This document shows, piece after piece, positions 12,884 through 25,500 of a DNA stretch of 64,000 nt. Numbering within the stretch: the stretch's first letter is position 1; each line of letters opens with the position of its first letter. The notes under the pieces were generated by a model. The model was not told the DNA's origin and made no database searches. It was given only the letters and a program-made list of their open reading frames with translations. This DNA comes from Watersipora subatra (taxonomy: Eukaryota > Bryozoa > Gymnolaemata > Cheilostomatida > Watersiporidae), in NCBI RefSeq assembly GCF_963576615.1, contig NC_088711.1, positions 2,790,001-2,854,000 of the forward strand. Reading direction: 5' to 3'. The translations under genes and the position numbers were made by a program.

Positions 12884-14085
12884 AGCCTGAAGACTTGCTC
12901 TTTAAATTAATGAGACCAGTTTACGGGCTGACGGAAAATTATTAAGGACAGCAATGAAGCATGAACAGTTCCACTTTTGTTCTAAAAGGTACCTATTTGA
13001 TAACAATTGATCAGACAAAAACAATTTTTAGTATCAACATCTCACAATTCGCTGCGGGCTATTTACCAAGTTTTACACCTATATGGCATCTAAAATGACT
13101 CGTGTCAAAAATAGATGCAAAAGATAGTAAAAATACCTCAAAAGTATAGATCAGAGCGTTCCTCAAGAGAGACAAATGAAATGCAGTCTATCTTTACAAG
13201 CGGAGAGCTTCTTATAGGAAACGAAATACAGAGTGAGGATTACTTAATAGGTGTTGACTGTGCTGCAATATCCTTCATCATACATAATATTATTTAGTTT
13301 AGCCGCTGAGCATTAACTCGGAGCATGTGTGAACGGCGTGTTCAGGACATAACGACCAGCCAATAGGCACTCACTATTGCTTTTCTTCTCTATTAGTTTT
13401 TAGTAGCCATAATTAAACAAGAAAGAGCAAAGATGGGGGAGTCTTGGATTGGCTGATAATTGGCAGCAGGGTGCTTCTCTAGCAAACAATGACAAAAGGA
13501 TAGCCAAGGTAATGCTACTTGTGTAAATTACTTTTATATAATCAAGCATCTAATTATACTTGTTTCTCTCACTTGCCTGTACTCATGCTCTATATAGCCT
13601 CAGCTCACCCAAGACTGCCATTGCTTAATGAAAAAGGCTGTCAGCCTTTGAACCTTCACAGAGTATGAATAGACTGAGATAATAAAACAGTATGCTCACG
13701 TGGCTAGAGCATTAATTGAATCAGACTTTTATATGCTATGCAACATGTTAGCCATAACTGAGTACCTCTTGTCTGCTGGTAGCAACGACTTTCTGTTCTA
13801 GCTGGGCGGACAACTCCACGCTTATAGTCATGCCTCCTGTCACTATATTTAGTACTTTTTCTACAATCTTGAACAACCAATAAACATAGCCTTGGTGTGC
13901 TGTTATTGCAAGGTTAGATGATAGATTCAAAGCTAATATGCTTTTCAATTGTTTAGTAAACATCACACAAACTCTCGCCAATTTTTAATCCTAAATTATC
14001 TTTCAGCTCAAGGGAGCTGACCGTCAGTGAGTCACCAAATCTTTGCTTTCTCATAGCGCTTGCAATACCAATTGGAAATAGCTTG
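12884..14085. other. Intergenic region upstream of the first transporter
   Basis: Separates the start of the first transporter (minus strand) from the inverted 57-bp array. It should hold that gene's 5' UTR and promoter. I see no clear TATA box, repeat or extra exon. The short ORFs here have no recognisable content. Confidence 0.4.
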
Positions 14086-14545
14086 AAGGTTCTATGTCCT
14101 CACTGTCAAGGCTAAACACAGACCGTCCACAATAGGTACTATAAGGCTCTATGTCCTCACTGTTAAGGTTGAACACAGACCATCCACAGTAGGTACTATA
14201 ATATAGTACCTATTTTGGACGGTTTGTGTTCAACCTTGACAGTGAGGACATAGAACCTTATAGTGCCTATTGTGGATGGTCTGTGTTTAGCCTTGACAGC
14301 GAGGACATAGAACCTTATAGTGCCTATTGTGTATGGTCTGTGTTTAGCCTTGACAGTGAGGACATAGAACTTTATAATACCTATTGTGGACGGTCTGTGT
14401 TTAGCCTTGACAGTGAGGACATAGAACTTTATAATACCTATTGTGGACGGTCTGTGTTTAGCCTTGACAGTGAGGACATAGAGCCTTATAGTAACTATGA
14501 GGTTCTATGTCCTCACTGTCAAGGCTAAACGCAGACCGTTCACAT
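14086..14545. repeat. 57-bp tandem array with orientation switches
   Basis: Eight or so copies of a 57-bp unit containing GACAGTGAGGACATAGAAC. Two units read on the minus strand (14086-14205), five on the plus strand (14206-14495), then one on the minus strand again (14500-14545). The switch at about 14203-14212 is an inverted junction (TAGTACCTA facing TAGGTACTA). Because 57 is a multiple of three, the plus units stay open as a 19-residue repeat. That is probably not a gene. The array lies between the two transporter genes. Confidence 0.9.
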
Positions 14546-15334
14546 TCATACTGCTCCATATTGATATCAAGAAACTATATTGACATTAGAAGGATCTCGT
14601 CTGGATTTCCAAGCCTGTTTACCCGATGCTTGGAGAAAAGAGGTATAGCCTGTTTTCTGACGAAAGTTGGCTGACTAAAATGTATAACAGCAGATAGTTT
14701 GGAAGGAATGTTTCTTGTTCACACAAGTTGACACACACCGTAGAGGATCAGTAAAAGAAGCAACATTAACAACATTTTTATTGTATTTCATTGCATACAA
14801 CAAGAAGACAACAGTGTTTGCCCAGTCGTGGGTGGCAGTGTGTTGCTACAGAGCATCAGACAAAAAGAACTTTATGTTAAAAGGCAAACATATATCTAAA
14901 CGATAAAAACATAAAGCATTAATAATATTATTATCAAGGAGTATTGAAACACCTAAAGCTATCACAAAATATTACTAAATATAAATACTATATCACGGGA
15001 GATTGTTCAAATACATACTTATGCTAATATTAAAAATATATGGGGAACACAACTCTTAGTTGTTAAACTTGGCTAATATAATAGAGGTAAACCTAACGTG
15101 ACTATGTAACCAGCATAGTTAGCCATTTGAATTTGTACATTATGCATGAATCGATAAAAATAGATATATTTATGGGTGTGCCTCTCAAACGTAGAGGTTT
15201 AGGATAAGGCGCCAGGGCAGCCTCAGGACTAGTAAACGATTTGTCTTAGTAGCTTCCTTATATTGTTTGTAGCCTTGACTCCGGCTTCACAACGGCCTTG
15301 AGATTCCAGATAACACGAGTTCCTAACACAACTC
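14546..15334. other. Intergenic stretch downstream of the second transporter
   Basis: AT-rich sequence between the inverted array and the stop codon of the second transporter, expected to include its 3' UTR. Nothing else is recognised. Confidence 0.4.
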
Positions 15335-18300
15335 TCAGAATGGGCTCTCTGCAGAGCCTTCCACCTCGCCTTCTATCACCGCTGAAAGGAAGTCTTTTTT
15401 TACTTCATCTGCACTAGAATCTATACTGGGTGGCAAGGGAATGGATTGGTTGTTTGTCCTTTCGGAGACCTTGCGCAACGGTAGACTGAGTAATCCTGAC
15501 AGTAGAATGGCAACCCCTGCCATTATAAAGCTAGGCTTGAAGCTCTCTGTCAAATCGTACAGCAGGCCTAAAAAAATCCGTAAACACTCATCAAACAGAG
15601 TGAGTATGCATCTTCAGGTATCTGTCATCAGCGTATCAGGGTAATGAGGGTGAGAGTTGTCCACCCACATGTCACTAATGAAGAACAGCAATATCCACGG
15701 GTCAGCGATGTAGACAACCTCAGCAACCACACAGAAACTGGTGGACACAAAGCAAACTGATAGGGCAAATAATCTTAAAAGAATACATTGTAATTTGTTT
15801 AATTAGTTTCAAAGCCCATTTTTGAATTTTTCCACGCTTCACATTTACATTTTGCCAGTTTCTTTACTTTTAAATTGGACATCATACATTAAATACTACT
15901 TTTCAGTTAAGACATATTTGACTATATTCCACATCTTATTATATTATATATGTCCGAAAGTCAGCCTGTAGAAGTGACTGTAAGTTGAGCTCTGATTGTT
16001 GTCTCTCAACACCTGTACTAACTGCTGTAATTATCTTAAACTTGCTCTAGCTGACTAGCTGACTAAAGGCTGAAGCAAACTGGAGGCGAAATGATAGGCG
16101 TTCTGATAAAGGCGTCAGACACAAGTGTAATTTTTGTCTTCAAAATTTATTAAAACTAATTTTTATGATGGCGTTTGTAATAAAAATTGTAAATTTTAAT
16201 AATATTCGTTTTAATAATTCATTTCATACTGTCTCATATGTATTATATATTTTAGAGTGACCGAGTTTTTATTATAGGCTCTACTTTCTCTCGGTCCCTT
16301 TTAGTTTTCATTTTAGACCTATTTTCTGACCACCAACCAATCAAGACAAAGTGGCATTTAAAAATATCAAGTACTCCTTATACACACGGATACGCTAGCA
16401 TTCACCGCTAACATCAGCAACAACGTCAACTCTGGGAAAGTAGCTCACAAAGTCACTCCATGTCTCTCAAGCATGCTTCAGTTTTAGGAAATACATTCTC
16501 ATCAAGTGGTAGTTGCTGAATGATTTCTAGCAATCCTGCAGAGAAGTCGGATCGCAGAGCCGATTCAGTTAAATCTGAGAGTTAACCGTGTTGATATAAA
16601 ATTAAGCTGCTGACTTGAAAAACTCTGTAAACTTTTTACACAGTTGTTATCAGATGTAGTTTTATTAGTGGAATTATCTCCTATTGTCAACTCTGACCTT
16701 CAATAGCCTTAATCTTCACCTTTTGTGCTTGTTCCCTTTGGCTCTAATGACCTTATTGAACTTTAAAAAGCATCTTTTTGCAAGTTCACCAAATCAAACA
16801 ATTTAATACTTCCTCTTTCCTTTGTATGGCCACTCTGCTTTGAGATGGCGTAGCATGTTTATATCTTCCTTTATACAAGAGACAGCTGCTGTGAGGAGAG
16901 GCATATTTGCTGTGTGAGCAGGTGGAAGGACACCAGAAGTATTATTACAAAGAAATTTTTGTCAAAAGCTAGCTAGACAGTTTGGAAAGTAGATTTTTGA
17001 CCATGAAAAAATGCAACATGTTCTCAGCTTTCATCAACCCTCCCTTAACATGGTGCGCCAACTCCACCCTCAGTTGCATCATCTGCCATCTGTCTCCGTC
17101 CCTTGTCTAAAAATCCAGTATCTTTCTTTCTCCACTGAGAGGAAGAAGCCCATTCTTACACCGTCTTTATATCACTATCTCTCTCATCCTCTCCATCTTA
17201 TTCTCTCATTGTCTTTGCACCCAAATAAGCCTCTTCAGGCACACACACTTAACAGATGTGTTGCCTCCAACACCGGACAGCAATTCACTTAACTGTTACA
17301 AGACGCGCAGTAATACCACCATAAAAGGTCAATCATGCAATGCCAATATTGCAGGCCCTCCACTCTGTTCAAAATTACATCCACTGGTTTGACTGTAATT
17401 TGGAACACCTACACAGCTAGCAATCTTTACTAGAATCAGGGCGGCGTCCTTCCGTCTGCCTGATGCCATGCTAAGTACATTACAAAAGATTGCATCGCAA
17501 GGGAATCACACCCAGGAAATAAAATTCAAAAACAAGCACACTACCACTGCACCACTTGGGTGCCACAAGGTGTCATGGGATAATTTTCCATATACCGAAT
17601 ACTCATAATGATCTCTCATAGTGCACGGGACTCGGCGAGGAGCATTAGAAAAACGATTGCACCACATGAGAATCAAAACTCGTATATCTCGATTTGTAGC
17701 TAAATGTGCTACCAACTGCACCACTGGAGCACATTGCACATCCTGATATAATCGCGGACATACTTAATGCGCATGACAATCTCTTACAGCTCAGAGAAGT
17801 GCAAGTGTCCTAGTACTTAATATTGAGAAAAAGAACTTTCCAGATGCTAAGCTTATAAATGGAACAGACTGAAGGAGTTACCTGCGAGAGGTGTTCCCAA
17901 AATGACTGCGAAACCTTGTAGTACAATGAGTTGACCAAATGTAGTGGTGAGCATATCAAGACCAACCAGATCCACAACAATCAATGACCGCAGAGAGTTG
18001 AAGGCAGCTGCAAAATGTAAGAAGTAACTTGCAATAGCAGTTGATTAAGAACAACTAGCAGTATTTCATTGCTGGAATTGAGCTAACAACTCAAATATTT
18101 GACATGGTCAAACCATAAGTGCATCATCAAGATGGCAAAGAGCATACCGTGAAACCTTTATTTGAACGCGACGGTGATCTAATTTTCAACCTTTCCCTTA
18201 GAGTGAGCACCTTATTAGAGGTGACGTTCAAATAAAGAGTGGCATTGTATTTTTCAAACATTCTGTCAGAATATTGAGAAGATAAATTTAACCCTTTCAC

Positions 18301-21300
18301 GGGCGAATCGAATGTCGCCTATATTTTGCACTCTCCTTTGGGTGGTGCGACATAAACCCTTTCCACTAATACGCATAAACCCAGAAATCCGCTAACTTAC
18401 CTCTAACTTGTAGAAGATATTTAAATAAATACGCACGGAGAAGCTAATACATGTCTCTACCAGTTTAGATCTAATGCTTGCAATTAACCTACAATGAACT
18501 TATAGCCTGTGTTGAAATTCGCTAGAGCTTTCAAGTTTTTATTTCATTCTAAACTTGAAGGCATATTTTCATTTTATATCTATACTAGGTATATAACTTT
18601 ATATACTATATATTATAACTATACTAGGTATATAATTTTATATACTATATATTATATCTATACTAGGTGTATAACCTTATATACTACATATTATATCTAT
18701 ACTAGGTGAATGCTAGGGTAATAGTCTGCACAAAAAATTTATTTTTATTTAATATGTACAAAATTTACCATACTAACTTTTAAACTTCATATCATGAGAA
18801 AAGTGTTTTTGTGCAGTTTAAATAAATAAAGAGAAAAAAAACAATGAGTTCATAGACGTGTGTATACAAAAAAGGTTACTGTTGCAGCAGAAGCTCGTAG
18901 TATTCAAACTTTGATGGATGATAATGGTAACTCTCGATACTGGTACAAATGTAAAAATGATATTTCGGACTTTCTTTGTCTGATGGTTTGTCTGATCGAA
19001 GGAAGAGAGAGAATGTAGAGGCAATTCCTACTCCAGAGAATACAATTTTCCACGTGAAAAGCATTTAGCTTCTGCAAATTTACTGAAACCAGAAATATGA
19101 GTGTAATGACACATCTGAAATTGAAACAGCACATTTGAAAATTATGAATTAAAAAATAGGATGTAATGGTAAAAATAATTATCTTATAAAAAATTCAAAA
19201 AATAACAAACGCAAAAGGCAATATTAATTAATACACGTATGCACCCTCGCTGTACGATTGTAATTCATTCCAGTGTTGGAATCGTAAGGCAAAAATGTCA
19301 TAGTGAGGGGTATAGAAACCCATAGTAGTTATCTAATGCAAACACCCCATGCTAAAAATCATCAAAATTTTAAATACATACTGTACATATTAAACATTAG
19401 TAACATAATAATGTCAACCTTAGTAACTATAGTTACTTACAGTAACTAGTGTATTTACTGGTTATGATCTGCAATAAAATTTAACATTAAAACGTACTAT
19501 GTGCAGTATATACCGTAGGAATTCTTACCTTCTAGACCTATAGCAGAAACGTTAAATTTAACTTACATTGTAAATGAATTTAGCTTACTAAACACATACT
19601 TGAAGCTAAGTTTTAGTATGTATTTTATTAAACTCAACTTCAATATTGTCATAGGCTAAAATTTTATCACCTATCTGTTTCCGGTTTCATTTTCACTATA
19701 ACTTATAACGCTGAACTGGGAGAGCACGAGCATCCTATCTCTTTTATGTCTTCTATGGGATGGATTTCGACAAATAGCATATCGGCATCTTCGTTATACC
19801 GATATATTCAGCACACCGACTACCAAATTTGAATTTCGAGATCATTTTTTGTTGATATCGTATGGCGAGAGTGAAAGAACACCATGTTCTACATCGCCAG
19901 GCGAAAAAAAATGTATAGCAGTGTCATCGTACCCGGGGGTACGATGACACTGGCATACAATTTTTTCACCTGGCAATGGGGAACGTGAAACACTGCTATC
20001 AGGGTCACACGGGGTTCATCGTACCCCGTGTAATAAAAAGTGCACATTTAGTATGTGCAATTCGAAAAGGATATACAACATATGGTAAGAGCGATGAGAA
20101 TGATAAGAACGGCTTAGCCTTGTGGATACCCGCGCTTGTTAGTAGACTTGCGATTTTTAAGTCACGAATTCCAATCCGTTACGAAGGTGATTTTTGTTGC
20201 TAAAACTATCACTATAACTAGATAGACGAACGATGTCAAACACTGAGATTTATATATATTGTATACAGACTTATCAAAGTTGCATAAAAGCTCATTGCAC
20301 TTATTAATATGTTTGCTACAGTTCGTAGCCAAATTTGGCTTTTTATGAGCAATAGAAGAGCAGTTACGAGCGTCGATCCATTGTAAGCTGAGTTCAGATT
20401 ATCGCAGCGATGCTATCACATAATATGCTATAAATCTGCATAAATATTTCTCCAAGTTTGTCGACTGCCTTCAATATGTCCAGCTACAGCTATTGAAATC
20501 TTGAAATAACGATTCCGTGTCGCAGAAGATTTGATCTCGGGACCTCCCCTTCACCAGTCAAACACTATACCAACTCCACCACATGAACTTGCTCAATTCA
20601 CTAGGCGATATACGTATGTCACTTATTGGGAGCAAATACCCAACAGCTTTGCGCACTATGCAGGGTGATTGCGTAACATCACACAGACGAACAGCTCTCA
20701 TTAGTAAGCTTACTCAAATTTTCCATTGGCAATGTGCCAGGTTAATAGCAAGTGGCAGGCAATTCTCATTACCTTTCAATGTTTATAAACTGATTTTTAA
20801 CGACCGGGCAATGCCGGAAGCACAGCTAGTTTATATATAAGTTATATAATAACAATAATCTATCAAATGCTACAAATATATATGCAATAACCAGTGACAT
20901 AAACAAACCATAATTATAATACATGCAGAAACAAAAAATAACATTTTAAACAAATATTAACATTTTTAAACCAAAAATATTAGCATTGTTTGCTCGACCA
21001 GTTGCGTTCTGATTGTTGCCTCCTTTTGGAGCCACTTCATATTCTTCTGGCTGTTTAATATCTCCCACAGTGTTTTTTGACCTTCAACTCCTCTTCTGCA
21101 CAGCTGAGCGAGTCGATGCTAGCGTCCAAACAATTTTTTAGCAGAACAAAAATTTTACGCGATGCACTTTAGAGTACATGTATACACTTTTCGCGCAAAC
21201 AAAGAGAAGCCGGGTGTAATCAAAATAGTCTCAAAGTTTTAGTTGCAACATATGTAGTAGCACAAATCCCATCGTAAATGCGAAGTTTGTTCATATACAC

Positions 21301-22471
21301 TGAAGTATCAAGACTGTTAAACAAGGAACTACTATTAGCCTGATACAGTTACTAATTATTTCTATGGTGTTGCTTTCAAAGTTTTAACAAAAAAAACCAT
21401 AAAGACTTGGACTTTGGAAAACGGACTTCGATACGAACAGAAACCACGAACGAATTCCTTGTTATTGATGTAATCGAGTTATTATTAGTATGATTTTGTG
21501 GACACTTTTCTACAGATCAATTGTGATTATGGGTTAGTAAAGATCAAGAATATCAAATAGTGGCGGTCAAATAGAAGTCGCTTTCAAATAGAATGGCGTT
21601 CAATTAAAGGGTGGCGCTCTATTTTTCGACCCTTTTCCCATAGTGTTGCTCAAATAAAGGTGGCGTTCAAATAAATGTGGCATTCAAATACAGGTTTATG
21701 GTAACTACCAAGAACAGGGTATTATTTCTTCTCGCTGGTCATATCTAGTGAATATGTACGTACCTACGCATAGCCCGAAGACTGTCGAGAATAGGACTAG
21801 CAAGTAGTAGTGAGTGGCATATGGAAGCAGTATTACAGCCACTCCAGCGATAATAAGTGCCAAGTTGTTGACCACCAGAGTGTTCACCCACTTCCGTCCA
21901 CCAAGCACACCAGCGAGGATGCGACCAGCGGTGTTAGCTCCGCCCATTACAGGAAGAAGCAAGACGATGTCACTGTGCTGCATGCCGACACTTCTTGCAT
22001 AAATGGGAAGGAATATGAAGGGTACGAAGTAGCCTGCAAGGAAACAATTGATTTGACAAAAATAAATGATAGATTCTGGAACACAAGTGCGTCTATTGAA
22101 CCGCATTCTATTTGAATTGCTAGCACTCAGTCTATCAAATATACACTCTATATAGAATGCTGATATAACAAGCATAGCTATCTAACAATTGAGGTGAGAT
22201 AATATTTGTTAGACAGCTAGTAGCATCAGCATTCTATATTATATATAAAACACGGCATTCTACATTATATTATATATTGTATTTCAAATCAAACACAGGA
22301 ATTAGGACAAGCCTGGAAATCAGTTTATAACAGAACGAAAGTGAGAATCTGACAGCACTATTCAGGGTTGAAGAAGACATGTGATGCTGAACACCTACAG
22401 TAAACATCAAACTCAGGTGCTAATGCAGCAGATTGTCTTTGTGAATTGTGAGTTGTGACTGCAGATACATA

Positions 22472-22503
<32 letters not shown>

Positions 22504-25500
22504 GTATATAATAGCAGAATAAGTCTCTTTAATATGACTTTTTATAAATAAACTCACAAGGAACTACAATGTCTGGTCAGAGTTTTAGCATGTACAATAG
22601 AGACCGTGACATGACATTCCTCCGCGTATGAACTGACCTTACCAACATTACATGGGCACTATCAGCGCACGAGCAGCACCTGCAGGCATCGCAACACAAT
22701 ATATGAATATATGACAGAGAAAAGGTATGAGATAAAAGATATTGTAGGCCCTACATACCTAGCATGGTTAGGAAAGAAGTGACGGCTAGAAGTATGTGTG
22801 TTGGATTGGAGAAAGTTCTAGAGTCAAATATAGACCGGAGAACATCCCTGATTGACTTGGGTAAACAGTTGAGATGATGCCAACAGCACTCATGCTCCGT
22901 GTCTCCATTCCCGCTGTGAGGTTCCTGAGGAACTTTAGTTATGCTTGCCAAATACTCATCTGCAACAGATGAGCAACGATGTGCTTTATTTTCACCTACC
23001 CATATTGCTGTTATACTCGGGCAGATCACTGCTCGCAACGGTGTGCTTTATTTCCACCTACCCATATTGCTGTTATACTCTGGCAGATCACTGCTCGCAA
23101 CGATGTGCTTTATTTCCACCTACCCATATTGCTGTTATACTCTGGCAGATCACGCACGCTGCCCGAGTACAAGATGTCTTTTCTATACATGAGCCTATCG
23201 GCATCAGGCGTATGGTTTTTGTATAATTTCACGAGTTCATCGGAAAGTTCTGGACTAGAGCTGGTTGTTCCAATCGAAGTAGTTAATGAAACATTGTCAG
23301 AAATTGGAAAGTCCTGTACGGAGTGGTAACCTCTGTCAGAGCTCTCTCCTTGTAATGGTGATGACTGTGAAACATATTTACGTACAAGTCCATAAGAAAT
23401 TAGATAATCAACAATGTGTTAGGGCAGGGTATACAACTGGGCAGGGGAGACAACTGCGAATATAAAAGAAAATACAGTAGACCCTTGCCATACGATTTAA
23501 ATTCGTTTCAATGTTTGCAGTAAAGACGAAAAAGTTGTACAGATGTGTATAAAAACGCATAAGAATTATATAATGCAAACACCAGCTGTTGAAAATCATC
23601 AAAATTTTATATACATACTACACCTTTTAAAAATTAATAACAAAATAATATGTTAACCTTCGTAACTAAAGTTACCTACAGCAACTCTAGTGTGTTTAGT
23701 AGTTATGACCTGCAATAAAATGTAACATTACAATGTACTACATGCAGTACGTACCGTATGGAGTGCTTACCTTCGAGACAGACATATAACATGAAAGTTG
23801 AATTTAACTTAAATGAATTTACATGGAGCTTACTAAACACATACTTAAAACTAAGTTGTAGTATGTATTTTACTAAATTAAACTTCAACTTTGTTATCGG
23901 CTAAAATCTTATCACCTAGCTGTTTCCAGTTTCATTTGCGCTATAATTTATAACGAATAACGCTGAACTGAGAGAGAGCATCGTATCTCTTTCAGGCACT
24001 GTGAGAGGAATTTTGGCGAATAGCATATCGGCATATTCGTTATTTTGATGTAATCAGCACACCGCCTGCCAAATCTTAAATTTGAGAGAAATTTTTGTTG
24101 ACATAGTATGGCGAAAAAATGTTAAAATGGCAAGGTTGAATAAACATCGTGCGTGACATCGTAAGGCGAAAAAAATCGCATAACAGGGTCATCGTAACCC
24201 AAGGGCGCACTGTAATTGAAAGTAGCGATGAGAGGAGGTGACTGTAGACTTATGTTTGAGTCTAAGAAGTGGATGACTGACAGTCAACAGAGGATATATC
24301 AACTATGTACAAGCAAATATACTAGTTTTACAAGCAAATATATTAGTTGTACAAGCAAATATATTAGCTGTACAAGCAAATATACTAGTTGTACAAACAA
24401 ATATATTAGTTGTACAAGAATATATATTAGCTGTACAAGCGAATATATTAGTTGTACACCCAAATATACAAGTTGTACAAGCAAATACAGTCAAACATGG
24501 ATAACTCGTCCACGGATAGCTCGAACACATGGTTAATTCGAACATTTCCTTTGGTCCGTTCCCACGTAATGATAAATTGCTATAGATAACTCGAACTCAA
24601 CACTGTTAATTCGAACTGTTTTTTTGCCCAACGGTACCGAAACGGTTGTTATCGCTTTAGAAAATCACTTTATTCAAAGCCATAGAGGTAAACTTCATCT
24701 TTTCGTAATTCATAAGCGTCGTTATTACCACCATCGGCAAAATATTTTTGTCAACGACTTTTCTAAAAGTTTGGTGAAATTTGATTTATACTGCGATACG
24801 ATGAATAGCACGGGCTAGCCGGGTCACGCGCGCAAGGATTTTCGCCACGCACATACAAAACAAAAATCGCATGTTGTTTTGTATGTGCGTGGCGAAAATC
24901 CTTGAGTGCGTGACCCGGCTAGCCCGTGATGAATAGTTTTCCGACGTTGATTCCGTGTTGAATCAACGTCGGAATGTTGAATGTTTAAAACGTCTTAAAA
25001 AATGTTGTAATTAAACGTATACGTTGTCTGAGCTACAAAAAACTATTCATCGTTTGACCTAAACACAGAATACGTGTGTACATTCAATAAGTATCTATTA
25101 AAAAAGCGTGAGTGATATAGAATGTATCGTAAAACCTCGTAAAACTTCTAATTGAACTGCCTCGGAGTGTTGCTCTTAACGAATCCCAGGTAAAGTAAGG
25201 TAATCTGCATAAACTTCAAGAAAAAACGGCAAAATTGATCGTGGGTAAAACCCCAAAAGAAAAAAATGTCTTTTCTTTTGAGCATTTCAACAACGATCAA
25301 GTTTTGCCAATGTCAATCTGAAAAACGTCCTGGCAATAACATCACCTCAAACAACAAACCAATCTCAAGTGATAGAAAAATCTCTATACTTTTTCATGAA
25401 AACGTTTTAAACTTTACATTAGAAGCATTTAATTTGAAACAAGCCATTTGTGCTTTTGATTTATATTATAGTTTGTATATGTACATGTATCTACTAATAA

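Noticed and set aside
12647-12910. Plus-strand ORFs opposite the first transporter exon
   Set aside because: Antisense shadow of the exon carrying PDGGWGW. No independent support.
14226-14528. 100-codon plus-strand ORF with 19-residue repeats
   Set aside because: Follows from the 57-bp unit length. There is no homologue, no signal and no gene context.
15640-15790. Possible extra exon beside the last exon of the second transporter
   Set aside because: The GC content looks exon-like, but the adjoining exons already join in phase without it and no family similarity was seen.
22941-23329. Plus-strand ORFs with repeated YCCYT segments
   Set aside because: Antisense shadow of transporter exons 7-8 and the 62-bp triplication.
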